From contig JADZFO010000046.1 of NCBI GenBank assembly GCA_020849855.1, positions 1 to 64,000 of the forward strand: DNA of 64,000 nucleotides, read 5' to 3'. This stretch comes from a bacterium (GTDB lineage: Bacteria; 4484-113; JAFGCY01). The notes under the pieces were generated by a model. It ran no database searches. It was not told the origin of the DNA and saw nothing but the letters and a program-made list of their open reading frames with translations. The position numbers were made by a program, and so were the translations under genes. Positions 52,612 to 60,366 of this stretch are shown piece after piece (positions within the stretch are counted from its first letter, which is position 1; every line of letters begins with the position of its first letter).

Positions 52612-53343
52612 CTATTCAAGCAGCTTGCGGCGTTCCTCGACGTAGACAACATTGCCCTGCACGCGGCGGATGCGTACCTTGCCGTGCTGGGCCACGCGGC
52701 CCGGACGGTCAAGGCGCGCCGGCGCTGTATAACGCGTGCCGCCCAGGACATAGGCGATCTCGCCGCTCATCTGGTGCTCGACCGGAGTAATGACATCCGC
52801 CTCCAGGCCGATCATCTCCTCCACGTGCGCTTCCGAGGAACCCTGCAGGCTGTAGAAAAGCTTGCCGATCACAAGCCAGAGCAGGCCGGCCATCGCCGCT
52901 CCGCCCAGCAGGGCCGGTCCCAGCGAGAGCAGTCCCTCCAGGCCGAAGTAAGTGGCCAGCAGGCCGCCGGCGCCAAAGCCGGATACGGTGCCCATCAGGG
53001 ACATGGGTGAGAGGGGGCTGTAGGTGGCGAACTGGCCGCTGCTTTCAATGCCGTCACCGCTGTGGCCGGCCTCGCTGTCGTGCCCGCCATGCACGCCTTC
53101 CGCCGCTCCGTGGGCATGGTCCAGCTCGCCGTGGGCGCTGTCCAGATCGGTGTGCCCGACTTCCAGGTCGGCGTGATGCAGCTCGATATCGCCGTGGCCC
53201 AGCTCATGGCCGGCCCCTTCGCCCGCCCCGGCCGCCCCGCCGCCATGCACACCGTGCGCCAGCGCGCCGATGGCACCGGAGAGCAGCACATAAACAAGGC
53301 CGATCCCGAAGGCCAGCCAATAGACTGTCACAAGCCAGGTCAT
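52612..53343 (-). CDS. NfeD-like (YuaF-type) membrane protein with a His-rich loop
   Basis: A 243-residue protein from ATG 53343. One N-terminal helix is followed by a 65-residue loop (30-94) very rich in His, Asp, Glu and Gly (HGDIELHHADLEVGHTDLD), further helices, then a C-terminal OB-fold (MIGLEADVITPV, GKVRIRRVQGNVVYVEE). The OB-fold after helices is the NfeD1b/YuaF pattern, and such proteins pair with flotillin. The loop may bind metal ions; this is inferred from composition. Longer upstream frames lie in the protease gene and are not real. Confidence 0.82.
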   Translation of the reverse strand: MTWLVTVYWLAFGIGLVYVLLSGAIGALAHGVHGGGAAGAGEGAGHELGHGDIELHHADLEVGHTDLDSAHGELDHAHGAAEGVHGGHDSEAGHSGDGIESSGQFATYSPLSPMSLMGTVSGFGAGGLLATYFGLEGLLSLGPALLGGAAMAGLLWLVIGKLFYSLQGSSEAHVEEMIGLEADVITPVEHQMSGEIAYVLGGTRYTAPARLDRPGRVAQHGKVRIRRVQGNVVYVEERRKLLE

Positions 53344-53393
53344 AACTTCACCCGGGCTATTGTAACTGGGTGGACAGGCCCGCGCATCGCCGC

Positions 53394-54383
53394 TTAGCCC
53401 TGGCCGCCGGGGAAGAGCTTGACCAGCAGCAGCACAAGAAAGACACCCACACCGATGATGCTGCAGACCACCTCCATGCGGTTGAGCCGCCGCATGCGCG
53501 GCTCGGTGATGAGCAGCAGGCCAATGGTGCCAATGCCAATGAAGGGCAGCGCCGGCAGGGGCTTGTTCAGCAGCAGGGCCGCGCAGAGGGCCACAAAGAC
53601 CGAAAGCACCGAGGCGGCAAAGACCTTGCCGGGGTGGATGTGGTGGACCCAGGCCGCGCGGAATAGGAAGGCCAGGATAATGAAGTCGCCCATGCCAAGC
53701 ACCGGGCTGGACTGGCCGGAGCCGGCCAGCGGCAGGTGCACGATGATGTAGTCCGCCAGGGGTGTGCGCAGCTCGGAGGCGACGGCCTGGCCCGCCTGGC
53801 GCGTGACCTCGGCCACTTTCTCCTGGTGCGCCACCAGGTCTTCGGCAATCTTCTTGGTTGGACCCTGGGCCACGGAGTAGATGTCGGCCATGGACATGGT
53901 CAGGGCCAGGGGGATGAGGTGCGTGGCGCGCTCCATCTTCTCGCCGATCCAGTAACCCAGGGGCAGGGCGATGACCATCAGGGCCAGGGCGGTGAAGGCC
54001 GGAACTATGCCGGAGTGCAGGTTGAGGGCATACAGCCCGGTTACCACCAGCACCCCCGCCAGGAACATGAAGGTGCGGGCGAAGACGGACCAGAAGGGCC
54101 GCTGCGAGGCGATCAGCAGGCCGCAGAGCACCACGATTCCGATGGCCACGGAAAGCAGCTGCAGGGTGACCGACCCGCCGTCGGGCTGCTTGGGAAAGGC
54201 CAGGGTCAGCAGAAAGAAGCTGACCCAGGCGGCGCCGGCCAGCAAAGTCCACCAGCGTGCAGCCTTGTGGTGCTCCGGGGCGTTGTCGACAAGAAAAGGA
54301 CGGTGCGCAGCAGGCGGCGGCCCGGGCTGCGCCCTGGCCTCTGTTTCGCTGTGTGCGGCTGTCCCCCCGCGACCCTCTGTCAC
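53394..54383 (-). CDS. Presenilin/signal-peptide-peptidase-like GxGD intramembrane aspartyl protease
   Basis: A 329-residue membrane protein with about nine hydrophobic segments. Three signatures of the presenilin fold appear in order: D167 in SMADIYSVAQGPTKKIAEDL (the YD-type aspartate), GMGD at 230-233 in LGMGDFIILAFLFRAA, and PAL at 277-279 in KPLPALPFIGIG. The short loop between the two aspartates resembles archaeal presenilin homologs. Presenilins cleave transmembrane helices. The start is a GTG. nfeD begins 50 bases downstream on the same strand. Confidence 0.82.
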   Translation of the reverse strand: MTEGRGGTAAHSETEARAQPGPPPAAHRPFLVDNAPEHHKAARWWTLLAGAAWVSFFLLTLAFPKQPDGGSVTLQLLSVAIGIVVLCGLLIASQRPFWSVFARTFMFLAGVLVVTGLYALNLHSGIVPAFTALALMVIALPLGYWIGEKMERATHLIPLALTMSMADIYSVAQGPTKKIAEDLVAHQEKVAEVTRQAGQAVASELRTPLADYIIVHLPLAGSGQSSPVLGMGDFIILAFLFRAAWVHHIHPGKVFAASVLSVFVALCAALLLNKPLPALPFIGIGTIGLLLITEPRMRRLNRMEVVCSIIGVGVFLVLLLVKLFPGGQG

Positions 54384-54431
54384 CGCAGCATTATCGGCCC
54401 ACCGGGCGGGGGTGTCTAGTGGGGCAGGACA

Positions 54432-54620
54432 TTGGAGCAGGTTACAGGGAACAGGTTAGAGGGGACAGGTTACAGGGGACAGGGAGCAGTTGACAGAGAA
54501 CAGGTGTCAGAGAACAGCTACCGGAAGTAAAGCACTTGAAACAGGGTGTGGCCTGAACTTCAGCATCTCCAGTTCTTGTCTGTCACCTGTCACCTATAAC
54601 CTGGCACCTATCCCCAGCCA
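54432..54620. repeat. Degenerate short repeats with inverted copies
   Basis: Between the protease and metallo-hydrolase genes, 54432-54515 holds repeated variants of CAGGTTACAGGG and GGGACAGG. Around 54577-54612 inverted versions appear (CTGTCACCTGTCACC, TAACCTGGCACC). The whole could fold into a large imperfect hairpin. It is noncoding. Confidence 0.65.
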
Positions 54621-54621
54621 G

Positions 54622-55389
54622 CTAAAACTCAACCAGCGGGCCCATTGTGCGCTGGGGGATCACTGTATGCGGGATGAAGCCGGTCTCGATGCGGCTGAAT
54701 GATGCGCTGGCCAGCTCGGGGCGGTTGTTGTCGTCCGAAAGGTGGCCCAGCAGCAGGCGCTGGGGCATGTGCGCCAGGCCGGTGGCGAAGATCACCGACT
54801 GCTCGTTGCTGAGGTGGCCGTGGTTACCGGCGATACGGCGCTTCAGCACCTCGGGATAGCGCCCGGCCGCCAGCATGCGCGGGCAGTGGTTGGCCTCCAG
54901 CAGCAGGCAGTCGCAGTCGCCAAAGACGGCGGTGTGGTCCAGCGCGGGAATGCCAAGGTCGGTCAGGAGGCCGATGCGCGCCCCGGGGGCGTAAACCTTG
55001 TACATGTAGGTCGGGCTGCAGTCGTGGCTGACCTGCACCGGCAGGATGTCCAGGTCGCGGTGCACAAAGCCCTCGTCGCTGTCCAGGGGCACAACCTCGG
55101 TATAAGGCGGGGCGATAGCGCGCAGCTGGTTCACATGCGCCCGCGGGCAGTAGACCTTGAGCTGGTACTTGCGCAGCAGCACACCGACGCCGGAGATATG
55201 GTCGGAGTGCGTGTGGGTGATGACCAGGGCGTCAAGCTGGGCCGGGTCGATGCCGTGCTCGCGCAGGCCGCCGGTGACGTACTTCAGCGGGATGCCGCAG
55301 TCGAAGAGGATCGAGGCGTGCGGCGTTCCCAGCCAGGCGCAGTTGCCGCGGCTGCCGGTGGACAGAACGAGAAAGCGGACCGAGGACAT
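54622..55389 (-). CDS. YycJ/WalJ-like metallo-beta-lactamase-fold hydrolase
   Basis: A 255-residue protein from ATG 55389. VLSTGSRGNCAWLG opens the family pattern; the metal site HTHSDH lies in LVITHTHSDHISGVG, and further ligands are in VSHDCSPT, LLTDLG and NHGHLSNEQ. YycJ proteins are cytoplasmic and at least one has 5'-3' exonuclease activity on DNA. The upstream frame to 55545 does not fit the family. Confidence 0.88.
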   Translation of the reverse strand: MSSVRFLVLSTGSRGNCAWLGTPHASILFDCGIPLKYVTGGLREHGIDPAQLDALVITHTHSDHISGVGVLLRKYQLKVYCPRAHVNQLRAIAPPYTEVVPLDSDEGFVHRDLDILPVQVSHDCSPTYMYKVYAPGARIGLLTDLGIPALDHTAVFGDCDCLLLEANHCPRMLAAGRYPEVLKRRIAGNHGHLSNEQSVIFATGLAHMPQRLLLGHLSDDNNRPELASASFSRIETGFIPHTVIPQRTMGPLVEF

Positions 55390-55486
55390 GGGGCGGGGAG
55401 AGTATAAGGCGCGGGCGCAGCCTGCGCTGCGCCCGGGTCTCAAGCATCTTTCGTCCTGCCGGCGCAATGGCGCCAGCCTGCTGTGC

Positions 55487-56392
55487 CTAGTTCGTCTGCT
55501 CTTCGCCGCCTGTGTCCTCAGTGACCTGGACTTCAACGCCTTCACCCAGCGTGATCACCTGGCCGTCCTCAGCCACAAAGGTCGAACCGGCGGGAATGTC
55601 GATCAGCAGCACCCCGTCTCCATCCTTCTTGATCCCGTCGAGGAACTCCTGGATCTCGGCCTCGCTCATCGATTCAGGGAAAAAGAAGTACTGCGCCTGT
55701 TCTGTTGTGCTGATGCTGTAGGGCCCGGAGTCCTCCGCGCTTATCGAATAGCGGACTTCTCCGCCGTTGAGCTTGAAGGCCTGCAGCGCTTCATCTTCGC
55801 CACTGCTGAAGAGCAGGGTCGAGCCTTCACTGGCCACCGGCAGGCCCTGCAGCTCTGAAAGGCACTCCCGCAGTGCCAGCAGTTCCTCTTCGCTGGCGTT
55901 GGTGATCAGCACCTGCAGGCTGCCCGCGTCCTCCAGCAGCTGCTGCCTGAGCTTGGGCGCGCCATTGGTGTGGCCCGCGTTAAGCTTCGCGCAGCAGTCC
56001 TGCAGCACTCGCCCCAGGGACTCGCGCAGGGCCGGATCGACCCTGCCATCCTCAAAGGTGTAAAGCAGCAGGTGACCTTCTTCACTGGCCAGCGCGGGAG
56101 CGGCCGGCCGCAGGGCCAGCGCACCGTCCTCGCGGCGCGTAAAGTGCGGGGCGACAAAGATCCCGGCCAGCAGCAGCAGTGCGGCAAGGCCTACGGCGAG
56201 TCCCAGCGAACGGCGCCGCAGTTTTTGTACACGCATGTCTCTCTCCTTTGTATTGTCCGGCGGCAGGGCCGCCAGCATGTCCTCACGCCGGGGGGCGCGT
56301 TCACGGCTGCGGCCGATCTTCAGCAGCTGCGAACAGAGTTCCTCTTCGCTGCAGGGGCCGCTGAAAGTTCCGTTGTAAGGGTTGTCTGTCAT
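55487..56392 (-). CDS. Single-pass membrane protein, likely anti-sigma partner
   Basis: A 301-residue protein with a cytoplasmic N-terminus of about 60 residues, one membrane helix (LGLAVGLAALLLLAGIFVAP) and an acidic extracytoplasmic domain. It starts inside the stop of the sigma gene (TGATG). Position and topology suggest a membrane anti-sigma factor, but the N-terminus (SEEELCSQLLKIGRSRERAP) lacks a clear zinc-binding HxxxCxxC motif. The role is inferred from context. Confidence 0.6.
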   Translation of the reverse strand: MTDNPYNGTFSGPCSEEELCSQLLKIGRSRERAPRREDMLAALPPDNTKERDMRVQKLRRRSLGLAVGLAALLLLAGIFVAPHFTRREDGALALRPAAPALASEEGHLLLYTFEDGRVDPALRESLGRVLQDCCAKLNAGHTNGAPKLRQQLLEDAGSLQVLITNASEEELLALRECLSELQGLPVASEGSTLLFSSGEDEALQAFKLNGGEVRYSISAEDSGPYSISTTEQAQYFFFPESMSEAEIQEFLDGIKKDGDGVLLIDIPAGSTFVAEDGQVITLGEGVEVQVTEDTGGEEQTN

Positions 56393-56904
56393 CAGTTGAC
56401 CTCCGGCACCGGCTCAGGCCCACCAAGCCGGGCATAACTGCGCCGCAGCGCCTCACGCGCGCGATAGAGGCGCTGGCTGGCGCTTTGCGGGCTGATCCGC
56501 AGCAGCGCGCCAAGCTCTTCCAGGCTCAGCCCGTCAAGATAGGCCAGGGACAGCAGTTCCCGCTGGGCCTGCGGGAGCCGGCCCATGGCCTCGGCCAGCC
56601 GCTGCGAGAACTGGTCCCGCTCCAGTCCGGCGCTCTGGCGGAACAGCCAGCTCTCAGCCAGGGGCAGCTGAGCCCGCCGTGAGCGCGAGAGATGCAGACG
56701 GCGCAGCAGGGTGAAGAGCCAGGGCTTGAACAGACAGGGCTCGCGCAGCTGGCTGAGGCTGCGCCAGGCCCTGAGCAGTCCTTCCTGCAGCAGGTCCTGG
56801 GCATCTTCACGGCTGCGGCTGAGGCGGCAGCAGAAGCCCCAGGCGGCCTGATAGACCTCCTCGCTGAGCAGCTGCTCAAAGTCCGGCTGCGGGTTTGTTT
56901 GCAT
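56392..56904 (-). CDS. ECF-type RNA polymerase sigma factor (second)
   Basis: A 170-residue sigma-70 family protein. Region 2: SREDAQDLLQEGLLRAWRSL and FKPWLFTLLRRLHLSRSRR. Region 4: LPQAQRELLSLAYLDGLSLE then LGALLRISPQSASQRLYRAR. It is coupled to the downstream membrane protein by a one-base overlap. It is not closely similar to the sigma factor at 45672. Confidence 0.9.
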   Translation of the reverse strand: MQTNPQPDFEQLLSEEVYQAAWGFCCRLSRSREDAQDLLQEGLLRAWRSLSQLREPCLFKPWLFTLLRRLHLSRSRRAQLPLAESWLFRQSAGLERDQFSQRLAEAMGRLPQAQRELLSLAYLDGLSLEELGALLRISPQSASQRLYRAREALRRSYARLGGPEPVPEVN

Positions 56905-56967
56905 GCACAGGCTAAGACGCGTCGAAGCTGAGGCAATCTAACGCCCGCCGCAAAAAAGCGCCAGCCC

Positions 56968-59424
56968 TCAGCCGGCCAGCACTTCCAGCTCGGCCCAGGC
57001 TTCGATGCTGCTCATGTTCTGCTCCAGCTCGCTGTAAAGACCATCCAGCTCGCGGCGGCGGGCATCGATCTGCTCCTGCAGGCTGGCGATCTTTGTGTAC
57101 TCGCCACCGGCATCCGCGCTGCGCTGTTGCGCTTCCAGCTCAGCGATGGCTTCCTCTCCGGCTTCGATCAGCGCTTCCATCTCCATACCGCGCTTTTCCA
57201 GGCGCTGCAGCTGCTTTCGGCAGTACTGCGGCGGGGAACAGCGCTCGGCGCGGGCCAGCTCAGCAAGCTGCTCGGGGCTGGGCAGCCCGGTGCCTGCTTC
57301 AGCGCGGCGCGCAGGCATCGCTGCGCCGCTGCTTCTTCCCGGCTGCGGGGGGGCCTGTCCGCGGCTGTCCTCGGTTTGAAGCGGCTGGCCCGTACCGGAC
57401 CCAGGCTCCAGCGCTGCAGGACGGCTGCCCGCGCTGCTCTGCTCCTTCCACTTAAGGTACTCGCTGTAATGCCCGCGGAAGTAGTGCTGGCTGAAGGCCG
57501 GAAGTTCGGCTTGCAGGGGCGGACCTTGTGTCCGCCCGTCAATGGTTGTCATTGAGCTGTCACCCAGGACGGGTCCACCGGGAGCAGGGGCGGACGCAGG
57601 GTCCGCCCCTGCAGGAGCGCGCTCAAAGACCAGCAGGCGGTCGCAGAGGCGCTCCAGCAGGGCGCGGTCATGGGTGACCATGATTATGGTGCCCTCGTAG
57701 GATGACAGGAACTGCTCGATGGCCTCGCGGGCGTAGATGTCCAGGTGGTTGGTCGGCTCGTCGAAGACCAGCACGTTGGGCCGGCGGCGGAAGAGCTTGG
57801 CCAGGCTGAGCCGCGAGCGTTCGCCGCCGGACAGTCCGGCCACATCCTTCATCACGTCGTCGCCGGAAAAGCCGAAGCGCGCGAGGTACTCGCGGGCAGC
57901 GGAGTCCGTGATCAGCGGGTCGGCCGAGCGCAGCTCAGAGATCAGGTTCAGGCCGCGGCCGAGATCGGCGCTGTCCTGGCTGAAAACGCCGAGCTCAACA
58001 TTGGAGCCCCAGGCCACCATGCCCTGCAGGGGCGGTAGCTGGCGGGTGATCAGCTTGAGCAGCGTGGTCTTGCCGCAGCCGTTGGGCCCGACGATGCCCA
58101 GGCGCTCGCAGCGCATAACCTGGAAGTTCAGGGCGGAGATTGCAAGGATGCCACTTCGCGAGTGTGGCTGCGATCTTACGTAATCCAGCGTGGGGTTCAG
58201 CGCCAGTGAGGTTCGCGCGGGCTGTCCTGAGTCCTGCGGCCTGCTGGCGGTGGGCTCTTCAACACGACTGTCGGCTCCAGCCCTGGTTTCTGGCCCCTCC
58301 GATTCAGGACCCGGAACCCGGGAGTCAGGGCTCTCAGTCAAGGTCTCGTCTGGCGCATCACTGCGCTTTTCGTAGGCAAAGGCCAGGTCCTCCACCACCA
58401 GCACCTGCTCGCCGGTACGCAGGGCCGGCTTGAGGATGAAGCTGAGCTGGGGGTCGGAGCTGGGGGCCTCGAGACGCTCCATGCGCTGCAGGTGCGTGCG
58501 GCGGCCCTGGGCCTGTTTCGTGTTCTGGCCGGCGATGTTGCGGCGGATGTACTCCTCGGTGCGGGCGATCTGCTCGCGCTGGGACTCGTACTGCTCGCGG
58601 GCCAGCCTGCGCCGGGCCTCGCGCTGGGGCAGGTACTTGCTGTAGTTGCCGGGGTAGCGGTAAAGCACGCCGGCTTCCAGCTCCCAGATATGGTCGCAGA
58701 GCGCGTCCAGCAGCCAGCGGTCGTGGGACACGAGCAGCACCGCGCAGTCGCCGCGGGCGCTGGGCAGGCCCGCCCCGCCGCCGCGGCCGGTCAGCGCGCG
58801 CAGCCAGTCCACCAGGAAGGCCTGGGAATCCAGGTCCAGGTGGTTGGTCGGCTCGTCGAGGATCAGGCAGTTGGCAACCGAAAGCAGCTGCCGCGCCAGG
58901 CGCGCCTTTTGCAGCTGGCCGCCGGACATGCGGCCGATGGGGCGGCTGAACTGCCCGGGCCGGAAGGCCAGACCCAGCAGCAGGCGCTCCACCATATGCT
59001 CCCAGCCGTGGCCACCGCGGGCGTCCAGCTCATCCTGGGCCCGGCCAAGGCGCTGCAGCAGGGCCTCATGCGCCGGCCCCGCGGCATTCTGCGGCAGGGA
59101 CAGCTCATCCGAGAGGCGTGCGATCTGGTGTTCCAGCTCGATCAGCTCCGGGCGGCCGCCCTGGACATAGTCATACAGCGGGGTATCCATATCGCCTTCG
59201 GCGGCCTGGGCCACCAGTGCGATGCGGGTCGAGCGGCTGCGCTGCAGGTTGCCGCTGTCGGGCTGCAGCTCGCCGCTGAGAAGGCGCAGCAGGGTGGTCT
59301 TGCCGCCGCCGTTCACGCCGACGAGGCCGACCACGTTGCCGCTGTGCAGGGCGCCGGCGGCTTCCAGCACGACAATCTCGTCGCTGTAGCCGAAGCGCAG
59401 GCCGCTGAATTCAAGCAGGGACAC
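56968..59424 (-). CDS. ABC-F family ATPase (Uup/YheS-like)
   Basis: About 818 residues from a GTG at 59424 (an ATG at 59457 is also open). It has two ABC domains and no membrane segments, as in ribosome-associated ABC-F proteins. Walker A of domain 1 is GVNGGGKT (36-43) with SGGQLQKARLARQLL; domain 2 has GPNGCGKT and LSGGERSRLSLAKLF. A low-complexity insert of about 70 residues lies between the domains. A second insert after domain 2 is encoded by palindromic repeats. The C-terminus is a coiled coil. Confidence 0.9.
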   Translation of the reverse strand: MSLLEFSGLRFGYSDEIVVLEAAGALHSGNVVGLVGVNGGGKTTLLRLLSGELQPDSGNLQRSRSTRIALVAQAAEGDMDTPLYDYVQGGRPELIELEHQIARLSDELSLPQNAAGPAHEALLQRLGRAQDELDARGGHGWEHMVERLLLGLAFRPGQFSRPIGRMSGGQLQKARLARQLLSVANCLILDEPTNHLDLDSQAFLVDWLRALTGRGGGAGLPSARGDCAVLLVSHDRWLLDALCDHIWELEAGVLYRYPGNYSKYLPQREARRRLAREQYESQREQIARTEEYIRRNIAGQNTKQAQGRRTHLQRMERLEAPSSDPQLSFILKPALRTGEQVLVVEDLAFAYEKRSDAPDETLTESPDSRVPGPESEGPETRAGADSRVEEPTASRPQDSGQPARTSLALNPTLDYVRSQPHSRSGILAISALNFQVMRCERLGIVGPNGCGKTTLLKLITRQLPPLQGMVAWGSNVELGVFSQDSADLGRGLNLISELRSADPLITDSAAREYLARFGFSGDDVMKDVAGLSGGERSRLSLAKLFRRRPNVLVFDEPTNHLDIYAREAIEQFLSSYEGTIIMVTHDRALLERLCDRLLVFERAPAGADPASAPAPGGPVLGDSSMTTIDGRTQGPPLQAELPAFSQHYFRGHYSEYLKWKEQSSAGSRPAALEPGSGTGQPLQTEDSRGQAPPQPGRSSGAAMPARRAEAGTGLPSPEQLAELARAERCSPPQYCRKQLQRLEKRGMEMEALIEAGEEAIAELEAQQRSADAGGEYTKIASLQEQIDARRRELDGLYSELEQNMSSIEAWAELEVLAG
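57517..57537. repeat. Palindrome inside the ABC-F gene, copy 1
   Basis: GGGCGGACCTTGTGTCCGCCC is an inverted repeat with 8-9 bp arms. It resembles the CGGGACTTGTGTCCCG hairpin in the 97-bp repeats near the left edge. It lies within the coding region in frame. Confidence 0.7.
57584..57612. repeat. Palindrome inside the ABC-F gene, copy 2
   Basis: The arms GCAGGGGCGGAC and GTCCGCCCCTGC are perfect 12-bp complements around a five-base loop. With the copy 47 bases away this looks like a REP-type pair that has become part of the coding sequence. Confidence 0.8.
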
Positions 59425-59437
59425 GGGGGCGAGTATC

Positions 59438-60301
59438 TTAGCCGCTTCGCTCGGCAATGCGCGCTTCGATGGCCTCGAGGCGCTGCAGCAGCTCGCTCTT
59501 CAGCTGCGCCAGCTCGACGTCCAGCTTCTCAAAGCTGTCCTCCTGCTGCTCGCTGAGGTCGCTGCTCATCTCCTCCACAAAGACCGCGTTAAGCAGGCTG
59601 AGCAGGATGATGCCGCCGGTGATCACCGCCAGCACGAAGAAGGCGCGGATCGCGTGCGCGGCCCAGTAGCCCGACTCGCCGGCGATCAGGTCCGGCGTCT
59701 CGAACCAGCCTTCAACAGTGAAGACCGTGAACATGCTGTACATGCTGACCAGCGGGTCGCTGAACTTGGCATGCGCCGGGCTGTCAGGCTGGCCGAAGAG
59801 ATAGGTCGCCGCGAGGCCGAAGATGAAAAGGTAGAACAGCATCGCCAGCATCACGCCGGTGCTGGCCCGCAGGGCGCGCTGCGCGCCGGCGACCAGGCGC
59901 TCGAGACGCGGGATGAAGCGCAGGGCGCGCATAAAGCGCGAGAGGCGGATCAGTCTCAGCAGCAGGATGGCCACGAAGCCCTCGCCCTGGGCCACGCCAA
60001 ATGGCACCAGCAGAGCCGGCAGGCTGAGCACAACAACGGTGAAGTCGAAGACGTTCCAGGCCTGACTGAAGTAGCCCCGGCGGCCCTGCAGGATGAGCTT
60101 GAGCACCAGCTCGAGCACAAAGAAAAGAATGCAGCCGTAGTCGATGATGTGCAGCCAGTGCCCTGCCGGGCTGGCATGGATCGCCGGAAAGGCGTCAAAG
60201 AAGAGCACCGCCGCATTCAGCGAGATGAAGAAAAGCGTCGTGCGCTCGCTGACGATGCTGTGGGCCAGGCTCTGCCTGGCAGTGTTTCCATCAGGGCTCA
60301 T
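59438..60301 (-). CDS. NaChBac-like voltage-gated ion channel
   Basis: A 287-residue six-helix cation channel subunit. The S4 voltage sensor has five arginines spaced by three (R116, R119, R122, R125, R128 in LLRLIRLSRFMRALRF). The pore region reads FTVFTVEGWFE, where bacterial sodium channels have TLESW, so the filter differs. A C-terminal coiled coil (about 250-285), as in NaChBac, would hold a tetramer. It precedes the ABC-F gene on the same strand, overlapping or nearly so. Confidence 0.9.
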   Translation of the reverse strand: MSPDGNTARQSLAHSIVSERTTLFFISLNAAVLFFDAFPAIHASPAGHWLHIIDYGCILFFVLELVLKLILQGRRGYFSQAWNVFDFTVVVLSLPALLVPFGVAQGEGFVAILLLRLIRLSRFMRALRFIPRLERLVAGAQRALRASTGVMLAMLFYLFIFGLAATYLFGQPDSPAHAKFSDPLVSMYSMFTVFTVEGWFETPDLIAGESGYWAAHAIRAFFVLAVITGGIILLSLLNAVFVEEMSSDLSEQQEDSFEKLDVELAQLKSELLQRLEAIEARIAERSG

Positions 60302-60366
60302 GTTGCAATTATCAACCAGGGACCGCCGGGCTGTTAAGCAGTGCGCAATGGTCTGTCGCTCAAGAG

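Noticed and set aside
52612-54252. 546-codon frame covering the NfeD gene and part of the protease gene
   Set aside because: Only the part from 53343 downward resembles a protein family; the rest is a shadow of the presenilin-like gene.
53394-54383. Prepilin peptidase (A24) as an identity for the GxGD protein
   Set aside because: A24 enzymes have GxGDxKLLA and no PAL motif. Here GMGDFIIL and the later PAL fit presenilin-type proteins better.
55487-56392. Classical zinc-binding anti-sigma factor
   Set aside because: No clear HxxxCxxC motif in the N-terminal part; the anti-sigma role is retained only as inference from position and topology.
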